From NCBI GenBank assembly GCA_025352225.1, contig JANXTT010000135.1, forward strand, positions 17,603 through 81,602: a stretch of DNA of 64,000 nt, in the 5' to 3' direction. Within the stretch, counting starts at the first letter, position 1. Each line of letters starts with the position of its first letter. The stretch is from Mucilaginibacter sp. GTDB lineage: Bacteria > Bacteroidota > Bacteroidia > Sphingobacteriales > Sphingobacteriaceae. Of this stretch, positions 17,275 to 25,925 are shown in pieces. Both the position numbers and the translations under genes were made by a program. A model generated the notes under the pieces. It made no database searches and was not told where the DNA came from. It saw only the letters and a program-made list of their open reading frames with translations.

Positions 17275-19065
17275 ATGGAAACAATACACAAAACAAACAT
17301 CAAAGGGGGCGAGTTTATTATTCGTGAAACAGCGGCAGAGGATATTTTTATACCAGAGGAGTTTGACGAAGAATCGCAGATGATAAGGAAAACCTGTGAA
17401 GACTTTTTGGCTGTTGAGGTTTTGCCTATATTGAATCGGATTGATGCGCAGGAAGAAGGCTTAATGGCGGGTTTAATGGATAAGGCTGGCGAATTAGGTT
17501 TACTAGGTGTTTCCATCCCTGAAGAGTACGGAGGTTTTGGTAAAAACTTCAATACCTCCATGTTAGTTGCAGATGCTGTTGGTGCCGGTTTTTCGTTCGC
17601 TGTAGCCATTTCGGCGCATACGGGTATTGGCACTTTACCTATATTGTATTATGGTGATGCCGCCCAAAAGTCGAAATACATTCCCAAGTTGGCTTCGGGT
17701 GAGTGGAAAGCCGCCTATTGCTTAACCGAGCCAAATTCGGGCTCGGATGCAAACTCGGGCCGCACAAAAGCGATATTAAATGCAGAAGGCACGCATTATT
17801 TAATCACCGGTCAGAAAATGTGGATCACCAACGGTGGCTTTGCGGATATCTTTATTGTATTTGCTAAAATTGCTGATGATGCTAACCTGAGTGCTTTTAT
17901 TGTAGAAAAGGAATTTGGCGGCATTAGTATGAATCCGGAAGAACATAAATTGGGTATCAAAGGATCATCAACCCGGCAGGTGTTTTTTAATGATTGCCCG
18001 GTGCCAGTAGAGAATATGCTGTCAGACAGGCAAAACGGGTTTAAAATAGCAGTAAATATCCTGAATATCGGGCGTATTAAATTGGGTGCCGCGGCTATTG
18101 GTTCATCCCGCATGGCATTAAATTACGCTATAAATTACGCTAATGAGCGGATTCAGTTTAAGCTGCCTATTTCAAAATTTGGTGCCATCCGTTATAAAAT
18201 AGCCGAAATGGCTACCCGGATATATGCCGTGGAAAGTGCCGCTTACCGCGCCGGGCAGAATATAGATGATGAATATGAGACCTTGGTTGCTAGTGGAACA
18301 GATTCTGCGAAAGCAAAATTAAAGTCGACCGAACAGTTTGCAGTAGAGTGCGCTATTTTGAAAGTATGGGGATCTGAAATGCTTGATTATGTTGTTGACG
18401 AAGGTTTGCAGGTCTATGGGGGCATGGGCTATTCGGCAGAAGCACCAATGGAGCGCGCCTATCGGGATAGTCGGATCAACCGCATATTTGAAGGCACTAA
18501 TGAGATTAACCGCATGTTAATTGTTGATATGCTTTTGAAGCGTGCCTTAAAAGGCGAACTAGATCTGATGACGCCTGCCCAGGCCATTGCCGGGGAGCTC
18601 ATGTCTATTCCGGATTTTGCACCTGAAGATGATTCCTTATTTGCCTATGAGAAGAAAGTATTAAAAAATTTGAAAAAAACCGGATTGATGATAGCCGGCG
18701 CAGCGGTGCAAAAATTGATGGCCACTTTAGGTAAAGAGCAGGAGATTTTAATGAATATTGCTGATATTATAGGCTATGTTTATGTTGCTGAATCAACCAT
18801 TTTGCGAACCGAGAAGCTTGTTAAGCTACGCGGCGAGACTGCTTGTACAGGCCAATTAGACATGATGCGCATATATCTCAGCCAAACTGCCGACCATGTT
18901 TATATTGCAGGGAAGGAAGCTTTAAACTCATTTGCCGAAGGCGACGAGTTTCGCGCGATGATGGTGGGTTTGAAACGATTTACAAAAACTGAGCCCTTTA
19001 ATATAAAAAATGCCAGGCAAAATGTGGCTAAACAGCTTATAGAAGCTAATAAATATTGTTATTAA
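17275..19065 (+). CDS. Acyl-CoA dehydrogenase with C-terminal extension
   Basis: A 596-residue FAD enzyme for the first dehydrogenation of beta-oxidation. The ACAD core spans about 30-425, with YCLTEPNSGSDANS (about 155), WITNGGFADIFIVFAK (about 182) and the catalytic-Glu segment RIFEGTNEINRM (about 405). About 170 extra residues follow (helical ACAD_C-like extension), as in the long dehydrogenases found beside FadN/FadA in Gram-positives and Bacteroidota. It is the last gene of the marR operon and is followed by a strong terminator. The shorter 379-residue dehydrogenase at 26651 is a second paralogue that shares the operator. Confidence 0.93.
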   Translation: METIHKTNIKGGEFIIRETAAEDIFIPEEFDEESQMIRKTCEDFLAVEVLPILNRIDAQEEGLMAGLMDKAGELGLLGVSIPEEYGGFGKNFNTSMLVADAVGAGFSFAVAISAHTGIGTLPILYYGDAAQKSKYIPKLASGEWKAAYCLTEPNSGSDANSGRTKAILNAEGTHYLITGQKMWITNGGFADIFIVFAKIADDANLSAFIVEKEFGGISMNPEEHKLGIKGSSTRQVFFNDCPVPVENMLSDRQNGFKIAVNILNIGRIKLGAAAIGSSRMALNYAINYANERIQFKLPISKFGAIRYKIAEMATRIYAVESAAYRAGQNIDDEYETLVASGTDSAKAKLKSTEQFAVECAILKVWGSEMLDYVVDEGLQVYGGMGYSAEAPMERAYRDSRINRIFEGTNEINRMLIVDMLLKRALKGELDLMTPAQAIAGELMSIPDFAPEDDSLFAYEKKVLKNLKKTGLMIAGAAVQKLMATLGKEQEILMNIADIIGYVYVAESTILRTEKLVKLRGETACTGQLDMMRIYLSQTADHVYIAGKEALNSFAEGDEFRAMMVGLKRFTKTEPFNIKNARQNVAKQLIEANKYCY

Positions 19066-19085
19066 CTGACCCTTAATATAGCGTG

Positions 19086-19121
19086 CAACGCCATTGCCCA
19101 CCCGGCAATGGCGCTTGTTTT
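19086..19121 (+). terminator. Rho-independent terminator of the beta-oxidation operon
   Basis: A perfect 10-bp stem CGCCATTGCC / GGCAATGGCG (19089-19098 and 19104-19113), extended by CAA/TTG across a bulged C, with loop CACCC and a T-run in TTGTTTTG. It lies 24 bases after the acyl-CoA dehydrogenase stop. Confidence 0.85.
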
Positions 19122-19286
19122 GACCGCTCTCCTCAACCAAATTAATTCCTGCTTTGACTAAGACTTTTAAATGCTGATATGCGTTTATTATTAAGCCTTT
19201 TTGTGCATGGCTAAGCCAGCAAACATGTTTTTTAAATTAAAATATGTTAAAAAGTGTTAAGGTTCTGTTTTTGAATTTTAAAAAGA

Positions 19287-19294
19287 TAAATTTG
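19287..19294 (+). promoter_or_regulatory. -7 promoter element before the FKBP lipoprotein pair
   Basis: TAAATTTG fits TAnnTTTG and lies 15 bases upstream of the ATG at 19310. This supports that start over an in-frame ATG at 19244, which lies upstream of the promoter motif. Confidence 0.45.
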
Positions 19295-19309
19295 CCCTTT
19301 ATAAATAAA

Positions 19310-19813
19310 ATGAATCGAGTAGTATTATTATGTGTGTTGATGTGCAGTTTACTGGTAGCTTGTAAAAAAGATAACGGTGAAATTCAGCAGGCACAGATAC
19401 AGTTAACAATAGATACTAACATTATTGTAAAATACATAAAGGATAATAATTTGACCAAAGTGGTTAGAGACTCCCTGGGAAAATTTCCGACAGGTGTTTT
19501 TTATAAAATTGATACGTTAGGAACAGGGAGCGGCCTTTTTACAAGTTCAACACTCATTACTGTTGGTTATACCGGCATGTTGCTGGGCTCAACAAATGTT
19601 TTTGCAAAAATTGACAAATTTCACCCTGCATACAGTTATGGACAAATGATTACAGGCTGGCAAATGGGTGTAAAGCATATCAAAAAAGGTGGTACAATAC
19701 GATTATTTATCCCCTCTGGTTTTGCTTATGGCCCTTACGAGCAACCTGTATTAGGCCTGCCCGCTAATGCGATACTCGATTTTAAAATAAAACTTTACGA
19801 TATAACAAACTGA
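19310..19813 (+). CDS. FKBP-type peptidyl-prolyl isomerase lipoprotein
   Basis: A 167-residue lipoprotein starting at the ATG that opens a proper signal (NRVVLLCVLMCSLLVAC, lipidated Cys near 18). The FKBP domain fills the rest: VFYKIDTLGTGSG, TVGYTGMLLGS, ITGWQMGVKHIKKGGTIRLFIPSGFAYGP and a closing ILDFKIKLYDI strand. These are the usual FKBP landmarks for prolyl cis-trans isomerase folding activity in the periplasm, though the LLGSTNVF segment is shorter than the classic DGTVFDSS turn. It lies 4 bp before a second FKBP lipoprotein and they form a two-gene unit. Confidence 0.85.
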   Translation: MNRVVLLCVLMCSLLVACKKDNGEIQQAQIQLTIDTNIIVKYIKDNNLTKVVRDSLGKFPTGVFYKIDTLGTGSGLFTSSTLITVGYTGMLLGSTNVFAKIDKFHPAYSYGQMITGWQMGVKHIKKGGTIRLFIPSGFAYGPYEQPVLGLPANAILDFKIKLYDITN

Positions 19814-19817
19814 TTAA

Positions 19818-20837
19818 ATGAAAAGAATTTTATTTGCCTTAATGGCATTTTGCGCTCTCGGTGTAATATCATGCAGAAAGAGTAGTATTGATGAAAGTAT
19901 CCAGAAATTTGACGCCGACCAGATACAGGCCTATATAAAACAAAGCGGCCTTACCGGGATGACGCGCGATACCTCAGGCGGAGATACAACAGGGATTTAC
20001 TATCAGGTTATTACACCCGGAACAGGTGCTATTGTAAAAGACACAAGTAGGGTATCATTTGTATACACGGCTAAAACATTTGATGGAAGTTATACGTCAA
20101 CAGACACTATCCTAAATCACACCAATAATTTTTTAGCTTATATAGCACCCGCTGGTGTACGCCTGGGTATATTAAATATAATAAAACGTACTGGTGGAAA
20201 GATAAGGTTGTTGATACCATCGCGACTAGCATATGGGCTAGGTGGTAATACTTTGTATTCGTATGAAACCGATGGTAAAACAGTTACATCAACACCACAT
20301 GCAATTGCAGGTAACCAAAGTATGGATTATACTATAGAGTTGGTTAGTAGCCGCACACCGGGCCATAACCCCAATTATCAGGCAATATATGACGACTTGA
20401 GTATTCAAAAATATTTGGCAGCTAATAACTTATCAGGGTTTATAAAAGATACAATAAAGGCAGATATTTATAAAAACACCCCAGCTTATCGTTCAGTGTT
20501 TTATTATAAAGTTACGCAAGCCGGTACCGGAACCCTAGCAATAAATAATAATTCAACTGTAAATATGACCTATACAGGTTCATTATTTGACGGGACAACT
20601 ATTGCCCAGGATAATTCAGCTGGTGTTGGAGTTACTTTTTATTCGTTGTATAACGTGCCTTTTATAGGATGGCAGCAAGCGTTAACACATGTTAACGCGG
20701 GTGGTAAAATCACTTTTATATTACCATCAGCATTGGGCGGCGGCGATTCTCCAACTACAAGCCCTTTAACCGGATATTCATTAGCACCATTTAGCTGCTT
20801 AAGATTTGACATTAACGTTTTAACGGTAATTAACTAG
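19818..20837 (+). CDS. Tandem FKBP-like lipoprotein
   Basis: A 339-residue lipoprotein (signal ending in LGVISC, Cys19) with two FKBP-like halves. The first covers about 25-180 (GIYYQVITPGTGAIV, VSFVYTAKTFDGS, RTGGKIRLLIPSRLAYG) and the second about 195-339 (VFYYKVTQAGTGTL, VNMTYTGSLFDGTTI, IGWQQALTHVNAGGKITFILPS). Each half has its own leading helix (IQAYIKQSGLTG and IQKYLAANNLSG), which suggests internal duplication. The second half ends the FKBP core with PSALGGGDS instead of SRLAYG, so its active site may be degenerate. It overlaps the end of the convergent photolyase gene by 4 bp. Confidence 0.82.
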   Translation: MKRILFALMAFCALGVISCRKSSIDESIQKFDADQIQAYIKQSGLTGMTRDTSGGDTTGIYYQVITPGTGAIVKDTSRVSFVYTAKTFDGSYTSTDTILNHTNNFLAYIAPAGVRLGILNIIKRTGGKIRLLIPSRLAYGLGGNTLYSYETDGKTVTSTPHAIAGNQSMDYTIELVSSRTPGHNPNYQAIYDDLSIQKYLAANNLSGFIKDTIKADIYKNTPAYRSVFYYKVTQAGTGTLAINNNSTVNMTYTGSLFDGTTIAQDNSAGVGVTFYSLYNVPFIGWQQALTHVNAGGKITFILPSALGGGDSPTTSPLTGYSLAPFSCLRFDINVLTVIN

Positions 20838-22141
20838 CTGCTAAGTGCTTCTTTAAAGATCTTTAAACAACGTTCACGTGCAAAAACGTGCGCTACAATG
20901 GGTTTCGGATACTGGGTAAAATCAGCATACTCCGGCACCCATTTTTTTATGTACTCCAATTGGGGGTCAAATTTTTTCATTTGCGTTTCCGGATTAAAGA
21001 TCCTGAAATAAGGGGCTGCATCAGTACCCGATCCGGCGGCCCATTGCCAGCCGCCTACATTACTTGCCATTTCATAGTCTAAAAGCTTCGTTGCAAAATA
21101 GCGTTCGCCCCAGCGCCAGTCAATCAACAAGTGTTTGCTTAAAAAGCTTGCCGTTACCATGCGTACACGGTTGTGCATGTAACCTGTGGCATTGAGTTCG
21201 CGCATGCCTGCATCAACTAGCGGGTAGCCGGTTTTACCATCGCACCAAGCATTAAATTCAACCTCGTTGTTACGCCATTTTATACGGTCGTATTCTGGCC
21301 TGAAAGCATGGTTGGCCATATGCGGAAAGTGAAACAAGATCATCATATAAAAGTCGCGCCAGATCAATTCATTCAGCCAGGTTTTTTCTGTAGCGTTATT
21401 AGCGTCACGGGCCAATTGCCTAATGCTAATAGTGCCAAATCGTAAATGTAAACCTATATGTGAGGTGCCGTTTATTCCTGGATAGTCACGCTTGTTTACA
21501 TAATCCCTAATAATAGGCTTATAGCTTTTATTCGGAAATTTAAGTGAACTTAGCTCAAAGCCAATAGCATTTAAATCCGGCACTTTTAATGGCCCTGTGT
21601 TATAGAGATTTTCAAGATACTTTTCAGTAGGATATGATTTTAAATAAAAATCATTCAGCTTTCCATACCATTTGCGTTTATATGGGGTAAATACGGTATA
21701 AGGCTTTTGGTCATCTTTTACAACTTCGTTTTTCTCAAATATAACCTGGTCCTTATAGGTATAGTAAGGGATGTCTTTTTTATCCAGTTTATGTTCTATG
21801 GCATTATCACGTGCCTGCGCATAGGGTTCATAATCATGGTTAGTATAAACTGCGGCCACGTTAAACTCTTGCAGAACCTCATCCCAGGCGTTAAGTGGCG
21901 AGGCGTATTTTATAAGCATCGAGGAGTTAAGACGACTTAGCTCATGATATAAAGCTTGTATGGTTTGGTAAATAAATGTTACCCGCGCATCTTTTTTATC
22001 GTCAAGTTTATCTAATATTTCAGGATCGAAAATAAACAGTGGCAATACCGGATGGCCACCTTTTAACGCATGGAACAAACCTGCATTATCATGGAGCCTT
22101 AAATCACGTCGAAACCAAAATACACTAACGGTTTGCTGCAT
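20834..22141 (-). CDS. phrB: Deoxyribodipyrimidine photo-lyase (cryptochrome/photolyase family)
   Basis: A 435-residue flavoprotein expected to repair UV-induced cyclobutane pyrimidine dimers with blue light. The N-terminal antenna domain opens with VFWFRRDLRLHDNAGL. The helical FAD domain has TSHIGLHLRFGTIS, LNELIWRDFYMMI and the C-terminal signature ATGYMHNRVRMVTASFLSKHLLIDWRWGERYF followed by DYEMASNVGGWQWAAGSGTDAAPYFRIFNP. The Trp residues of the electron-transfer chain and the substrate pocket look intact. The pattern fits class I CPD photolyase. It converges on the FKBP pair with overlapping stops. The carotenoid locus at 50-54 kb is a second light-protection function nearby. Confidence 0.94.
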   Translation of the reverse strand: MQQTVSVFWFRRDLRLHDNAGLFHALKGGHPVLPLFIFDPEILDKLDDKKDARVTFIYQTIQALYHELSRLNSSMLIKYASPLNAWDEVLQEFNVAAVYTNHDYEPYAQARDNAIEHKLDKKDIPYYTYKDQVIFEKNEVVKDDQKPYTVFTPYKRKWYGKLNDFYLKSYPTEKYLENLYNTGPLKVPDLNAIGFELSSLKFPNKSYKPIIRDYVNKRDYPGINGTSHIGLHLRFGTISIRQLARDANNATEKTWLNELIWRDFYMMILFHFPHMANHAFRPEYDRIKWRNNEVEFNAWCDGKTGYPLVDAGMRELNATGYMHNRVRMVTASFLSKHLLIDWRWGERYFATKLLDYEMASNVGGWQWAAGSGTDAAPYFRIFNPETQMKKFDPQLEYIKKWVPEYADFTQYPKPIVAHVFARERCLKIFKEALSS

Positions 22142-22208
22142 TAATTAATTTAATTAGGGCAACGCATATTTAGCTAAAAGGTTTGGATATTAAAACAACC
22201 ATGCCAAT

Positions 22209-22248
22209 AAAGCTAATGAACCTGCTTGATGCCGGGTTCATTAGCTTT
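22209..22248 (-). terminator. Hairpin terminator after the sigma/anti-sigma/surface-protein operon
   Basis: A 14-bp perfect stem, AAAGCTAATGAACC at 22209-22222 and GGTTCATTAGCTTT at 22235-22248, with a 12-base loop. Read on the minus strand it lies 20 bases after the stop of the 438-residue gene, followed by a short TTTATT stretch; the tail is weak but the stem is strong. Confidence 0.6.
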
Positions 22249-22267
22249 TATGACGATAATTATATGA

Positions 22268-23584
22268 TCAGTTAAATTTCACATTGCCGTATTTAGATGT
22301 TATAATCACCATCTTATCAGCGTTACCTTTACCTATATGGCCTCTATACGTTTTGGTTGGATTAAAACCTCGCTCATCCTCGGGCGATTTGTTATTTATA
22401 GTTGAATGGTCTCCCGCGTGGAAGTCGCCATAATTTACGGTTACGTCAAAATCAAAATCCGGATTACCATTTATTCCTAGCAATACATTGGAATAAGCAG
22501 CGTCAATATCCAGTTTTTTTAAATTCTTATCCACTTCTGTAATCTGGAAACCGCCGGTATATCTGATTTTAACTATACCTGAAGTTTTTATTTTGCCGAT
22601 TTTGGCTGAACCATAGCTGATGTCTGCGTTTATATTATCACAAGATTCCAGATTGAGATTACCATAAGCTATTTTTAAAGTACCTCCCATTAAACTCTCA
22701 ACCACAGCACTACCATAGCGGCTCGTAATATCGTTTACCTCATTGGTGAGGTTTTTGGCATTAAAGCTGCCGTACGAACTGTTGATCGTAACTTTTCCAC
22801 TAAAATCGGGCAATACTGTTGCGCCATAGCGGTTTGTGATAGATAAGGCATTTTTTGATGGCATGTAAATCATGTAGTTTACTTCAACTTTATGAGCGTG
22901 GTTTTTGATTCCACTCCAGATATTCCACGATCCATTTGCTTCATTATTGATTTTAGTGGTAAATTCAACAAGGGATCCATTTTTGTTATCAATGATGCTA
23001 ACGCCATCCAGTATCTTTTGCGCGTCACCATCACCATACGCTGCAGCTTTGATTTCTACGTCAACCTTAAATTCATTTTTATTCCAGGTATTAACTATCA
23101 CCTTACCATATTTATTATCAATTTGTAATTTATCACCCGAGTTGATAGCATATGTTTTACTGTAGTTTTTAGTCAATTCTTTTGTCTGGGTGTTTTGGTT
23201 TTTATCTTCCGAGCTGCTATCCAGGTATGTGAAATTGAAATTCATGCTCTCATCCAAGCCTTTAAATGCATCATTAAGGGTTTTGTCGATACCCTCAAAT
23301 TTAAAGTTTAGGTTTTTATCAAAATTTTTAAACTGTTTTTTAAACTTCTTATTGAAATTTTTAGATGCTATTTTTAAATTCTGCAAATTGAGCTTAATTT
23401 TTTCATCGAGTTTTAATGTGTCAAGTTTGATCTGTAAGTCTTTCATTTTCAGCTCAAATTCCTGCATTTTAAGATCAGTCTTTTTTTCTTCTTTGGAGGA
23501 TATATCCTGACTAACGGCTATGCCATGGCTGCATACTATTATAATGGCAGCTAAGAGGGTTGATTTAAATATTTTTAGTTGCAT
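22268..23584 (-). CDS. Secreted DUF4097-like beta-helix protein of the ECF operon
   Basis: The ATG at 23584 (438 residues) starts a good signal peptide (MQLKIFKSTLLAAIIIV to AVSQ); an ATG at 23620 would lie deeper in the anti-sigma gene. Residues 30-125 form a charged, coiled-coil-like stretch rich in Lys, Asp and Leu. From about 140 the protein has repeating short strands with G-x-a-x-I patterns (KYGKVIVNTW, NRYGATVLPDF, SYGSFNAKNL, RYGSAVVESL, AYGNLNLESC, SYGSAKIGKI), characteristic of DUF4097/adhesin-like beta-helices. It is the third gene of a sigma/anti-sigma operon and is probably a surface target or sensor of that system. Molecular role unknown. Confidence 0.75.
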   Translation of the reverse strand: MQLKIFKSTLLAAIIIVCSHGIAVSQDISSKEEKKTDLKMQEFELKMKDLQIKLDTLKLDEKIKLNLQNLKIASKNFNKKFKKQFKNFDKNLNFKFEGIDKTLNDAFKGLDESMNFNFTYLDSSSEDKNQNTQTKELTKNYSKTYAINSGDKLQIDNKYGKVIVNTWNKNEFKVDVEIKAAAYGDGDAQKILDGVSIIDNKNGSLVEFTTKINNEANGSWNIWSGIKNHAHKVEVNYMIYMPSKNALSITNRYGATVLPDFSGKVTINSSYGSFNAKNLTNEVNDITSRYGSAVVESLMGGTLKIAYGNLNLESCDNINADISYGSAKIGKIKTSGIVKIRYTGGFQITEVDKNLKKLDIDAAYSNVLLGINGNPDFDFDVTVNYGDFHAGDHSTINNKSPEDERGFNPTKTYRGHIGKGNADKMVIITSKYGNVKFN

Positions 23585-24131
23585 GATCTTGTTCTTTTTT
23601 AATTTGATTAAATTGTTCAATTACCTGTAGTTGCTGATTAAGCACCTGGGTTTGTATTTGCAAGTTCCGGATCATTGCACGTAAAACACGTTCCTGGTTA
23701 GGGCTGGTAGCTAAATCATTATTTAGTTTTTTATAAGTGGAATCCATGGCAGAAATTTCTAGGCTAAACTCATGATATAGTTGAGGGTCGCTTTGGGCCA
23801 GTGCTTTTAACTCAGTACGCTTGTTTTCAACCAGCGATGCATATTGCACTTGTTGTTTGGCGTATTCGGGGTTTATGTCAGCAAGGTTAATGGTGGTGGC
23901 GTTTGATGCTTTTTTTAAATATAACACGAAACCTACGCCCATTACTAAAATTACTATCGCGGCTACGCGCATTACAAAACCAAGTGTGAAAGATTTTTCC
24001 TTTCGCTTTTTTGGCAATTGTTCGTTCAACAGTAGTTTATGCTCAACCCTCGTCCATAAATCATTATCCAGTTCCATGTCATCAAATTCGGCACGGTTTG
24101 TTTTGATGAAATCCTCTAATCTCTTGCTCAT
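23565..24131 (-). CDS. Putative membrane anti-sigma factor
   Basis: A 188-residue protein with a cytoplasmic N-terminal part (about 1-47), one transmembrane helix (about 50-68, VMRVAAIVILVMGVGFVLYL) and an extracytoplasmic coiled-coil region rich in Gln and Leu. The gene overlaps the ECF sigma gene by 4 bp (ATGA) and the next gene by 20 bp. That architecture and position are those of a trans-membrane anti-sigma factor, although the N-terminal zinc-binding HxxxCxxC motif is absent, so it is not a classic ZAS protein. The role is inferred mainly from context. Confidence 0.7.
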   Translation of the reverse strand: MSKRLEDFIKTNRAEFDDMELDNDLWTRVEHKLLLNEQLPKKRKEKSFTLGFVMRVAAIVILVMGVGFVLYLKKASNATTINLADINPEYAKQQVQYASLVENKRTELKALAQSDPQLYHEFSLEISAMDSTYKKLNNDLATSPNQERVLRAMIRNLQIQTQVLNQQLQVIEQFNQIKKEQDHATKNI

Positions 24132-24688
24132 GATCCTATTCCTTTTTGTTTTAACATTTCAATTAACTTTCTTTTGGCTCTTAAAAACTGCGTTCTGGAT
24201 GTGTTTTCACTGATTTTTAGTACTTGTCCAATTTCTTCATGATCATATCCTTCCAGTAAATACAGCGATAATACAATCCGGTATTGATCGGGTAATAGTT
24301 TTATAGCTGCCTTTACTTGCGCCACTTTTAATAGTATTTCCTCATTGTCGCTTTCATCTTCATCCGCAATGATTTCTAATTGTTCATCCTCAATATCAAC
24401 AAATTGCATTTTGCGTTTACGCAGCAGATTTATTGACCGATGAATAACAATTTGCTTCAGCCATAAGCCAAAGGTAGTTTCCTGCCTAAAATCTTTGATC
24501 CTGGCAAATGCATCTAAAAAAGATTCTTGCAAAACGTCCTGAGCCTCATCCAAATTATCAACTATCCTATAGGCTGTGTTCAGCATCGCCTTGGAATACA
24601 GTTGGTATAATTCGTAATGGGCTTTTTTGCTGCCTTGCTTGCACTCAACCACCAGGCTATAATGCTTGTCTACATAAACAGATTCCAA
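24128..24688 (-). CDS. ECF RNA polymerase sigma factor
   Basis: A 186-residue group IV sigma-70 factor. Region 2 is at about 15-85 (KKAHYELYQLYSKAMLNTAYRI, EAQDVLQESFLDAFARI, FGLWLKQIVIHRSINLLRKRK) and region 4 at about 120-180 (LLPDQYRIVLSLYLLEGYDHEEIGQVL, then the recognition helix SENTSRTQFLRAKRKL). Between them is an acidic linker (DEDESDNEE). It leads an operon with a membrane anti-sigma factor and a secreted beta-helix protein, so it is likely held inactive until an envelope signal arrives. The signal is not evident. Confidence 0.92.
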   Translation of the reverse strand: MESVYVDKHYSLVVECKQGSKKAHYELYQLYSKAMLNTAYRIVDNLDEAQDVLQESFLDAFARIKDFRQETTFGLWLKQIVIHRSINLLRKRKMQFVDIEDEQLEIIADEDESDNEEILLKVAQVKAAIKLLPDQYRIVLSLYLLEGYDHEEIGQVLKISENTSRTQFLRAKRKLIEMLKQKGIGS

Positions 24689-24751
24689 ATTTTAAACGGT
24701 TTTCAAATAAATGACACGCTTTTATTTAGTACGTTGCACAAAACAATAAAT

Positions 24752-25285
24752 TTATGTTGTAGCGCTTAAAAAATCATCAATAGAATTGATGGCGTTTTGA
24801 TAGCGAGTACTGCCAGATCCTGAAATAACAGTGTACCGGGCATTTAAAGCTTCCAGTTCTTTATACCATATCTGCATAAAGTGTTCCCGTAGATGAGGGA
24901 AATCACGGAGGGGGTCGTCCTGCCAGGGGAGGTCAATATCTAAAAGCAGATATAAATCATAATGATGATGTGATAGTTCGTCAATTACCTGCTGTGGGGT
25001 TTGCCCAAACGTATGATCACTCCATATTTTTACGGTAATGAAAGTTGTATCGCAAATTAAAATATGATTGGCTGTATGGAGCATTTGATTTTCGAGATCA
25101 ATTTGTCCATAAAACATATTGATCTCATCTTGCCACGTTGGCGGCTCTGATAAATTATTACAATACGCCCTCGCAAACTCTGGCACCCATACCGTATTAT
25201 AATGATCGGCCAAAAATGCCGACATGGTTGATTTGCCTGTAGATTCGGGGCCAACAATTGCTATTTTAACAACAGGCTTGCTCAT
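24752..25285 (-). CDS. nadR: NadR-like ribosylnicotinamide kinase (AAA/P-loop)
   Basis: I take the ATG at 25285 (177 residues), whose first bases overlap the stop of pnuC as ATGA; an ATG at 25297 would lie further inside pnuC. Walker A is GPESTGKST at about 10-18, followed by WVPEFARAYC, a Walker B-like LLLDIDLPWQDD and the lid segment. These match the C-terminal kinase domain of NadR, which phosphorylates nicotinamide riboside to NMN. The HTH and NMN adenylyltransferase domains of enterobacterial NadR are missing here. Coupling to pnuC supports a capture-by-phosphorylation role after uptake. Confidence 0.85.
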   Translation of the reverse strand: MSKPVVKIAIVGPESTGKSTMSAFLADHYNTVWVPEFARAYCNNLSEPPTWQDEINMFYGQIDLENQMLHTANHILICDTTFITVKIWSDHTFGQTPQQVIDELSHHHYDLYLLLDIDLPWQDDPLRDFPHLREHFMQIWYKELEALNARYTVISGSGSTRYQNAINSIDDFLSATT

Positions 25286-25914
25286 CGTGTTAAACATTGT
25301 TGCTTATAATAGTCTTTTCGCCAATCAAAATAACCAAATACGGCCAGGCCTAAATATACGCTCGATAATAAAGCGATCATTTTCATGTCTTTAACAAAAT
25401 AAACGCCAGTATAAATCAGGTTTACAAATACCCAAAGGAGCCAGTTCTGCAGTATTCTGCGCGTCAAAAAAATTTGAGCAATTAAACTGCATACGGTTAA
25501 AAAGCTGTCGAGATACGGGAACGACGCCGGGGAGTAATGTAGTATTGGAGCAAGTGATGTTAAAAAAAAGCCTAAAGCAGGAGATACTGTAATAATTATT
25601 ATAGCCGACCACCATATTTGTTTTTTTGTGATGGATTTTATGGGTACCGGTATTTTTTGAGGCGACGAACTACTCCAGAAATACCAGCCATATATGTTGC
25701 TTATAAAAAGATAAGTATATTGACCCATATCGGCATATAAATTATTTTTCGCAAAGATATAAACTAGTATGGCGGTGTTAATAAGAGCGAATGGCCAATT
25801 CCAGATGTTGTTTAATGCAGCCAACCAAACACAAGTAATGCCGGTTATAAAGGCTATTATTTCCAATAAATTTTGCCCACTTAACCAAATAGCTATAGTT
25901 TTAATTATTCCCAT
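25282..25914 (-). CDS. pnuC: Nicotinamide riboside transporter PnuC
   Basis: A 210-residue membrane protein with seven predicted helices. The N-terminal GQNLLEIIAFITGITCVWLAALNNIWNWP and the YADMGQYTYLFISNIYGWYFW segment carry the WxxW-type and substrate-pocket residues typical of PnuC. PnuC allows facilitated entry of nicotinamide riboside, trapped inside by a NadR-type kinase, whose gene follows with a 4-bp overlap. Some Bacteroidota PnuC paralogues carry thiamine (PnuT); the kinase partner here argues for the NAD pathway. Confidence 0.88.
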   Translation of the reverse strand: MGIIKTIAIWLSGQNLLEIIAFITGITCVWLAALNNIWNWPFALINTAILVYIFAKNNLYADMGQYTYLFISNIYGWYFWSSSSPQKIPVPIKSITKKQIWWSAIIIITVSPALGFFLTSLAPILHYSPASFPYLDSFLTVCSLIAQIFLTRRILQNWLLWVFVNLIYTGVYFVKDMKMIALLSSVYLGLAVFGYFDWRKDYYKQQCLTR

Positions 25915-25925
25915 AGCTAAGACAG

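Noticed and set aside
13587..17633. Several long antisense frames opposite the beta-oxidation genes
   Set aside because: They mirror the codon bias of the real genes on the other strand, and show no domain, signal or promoter.
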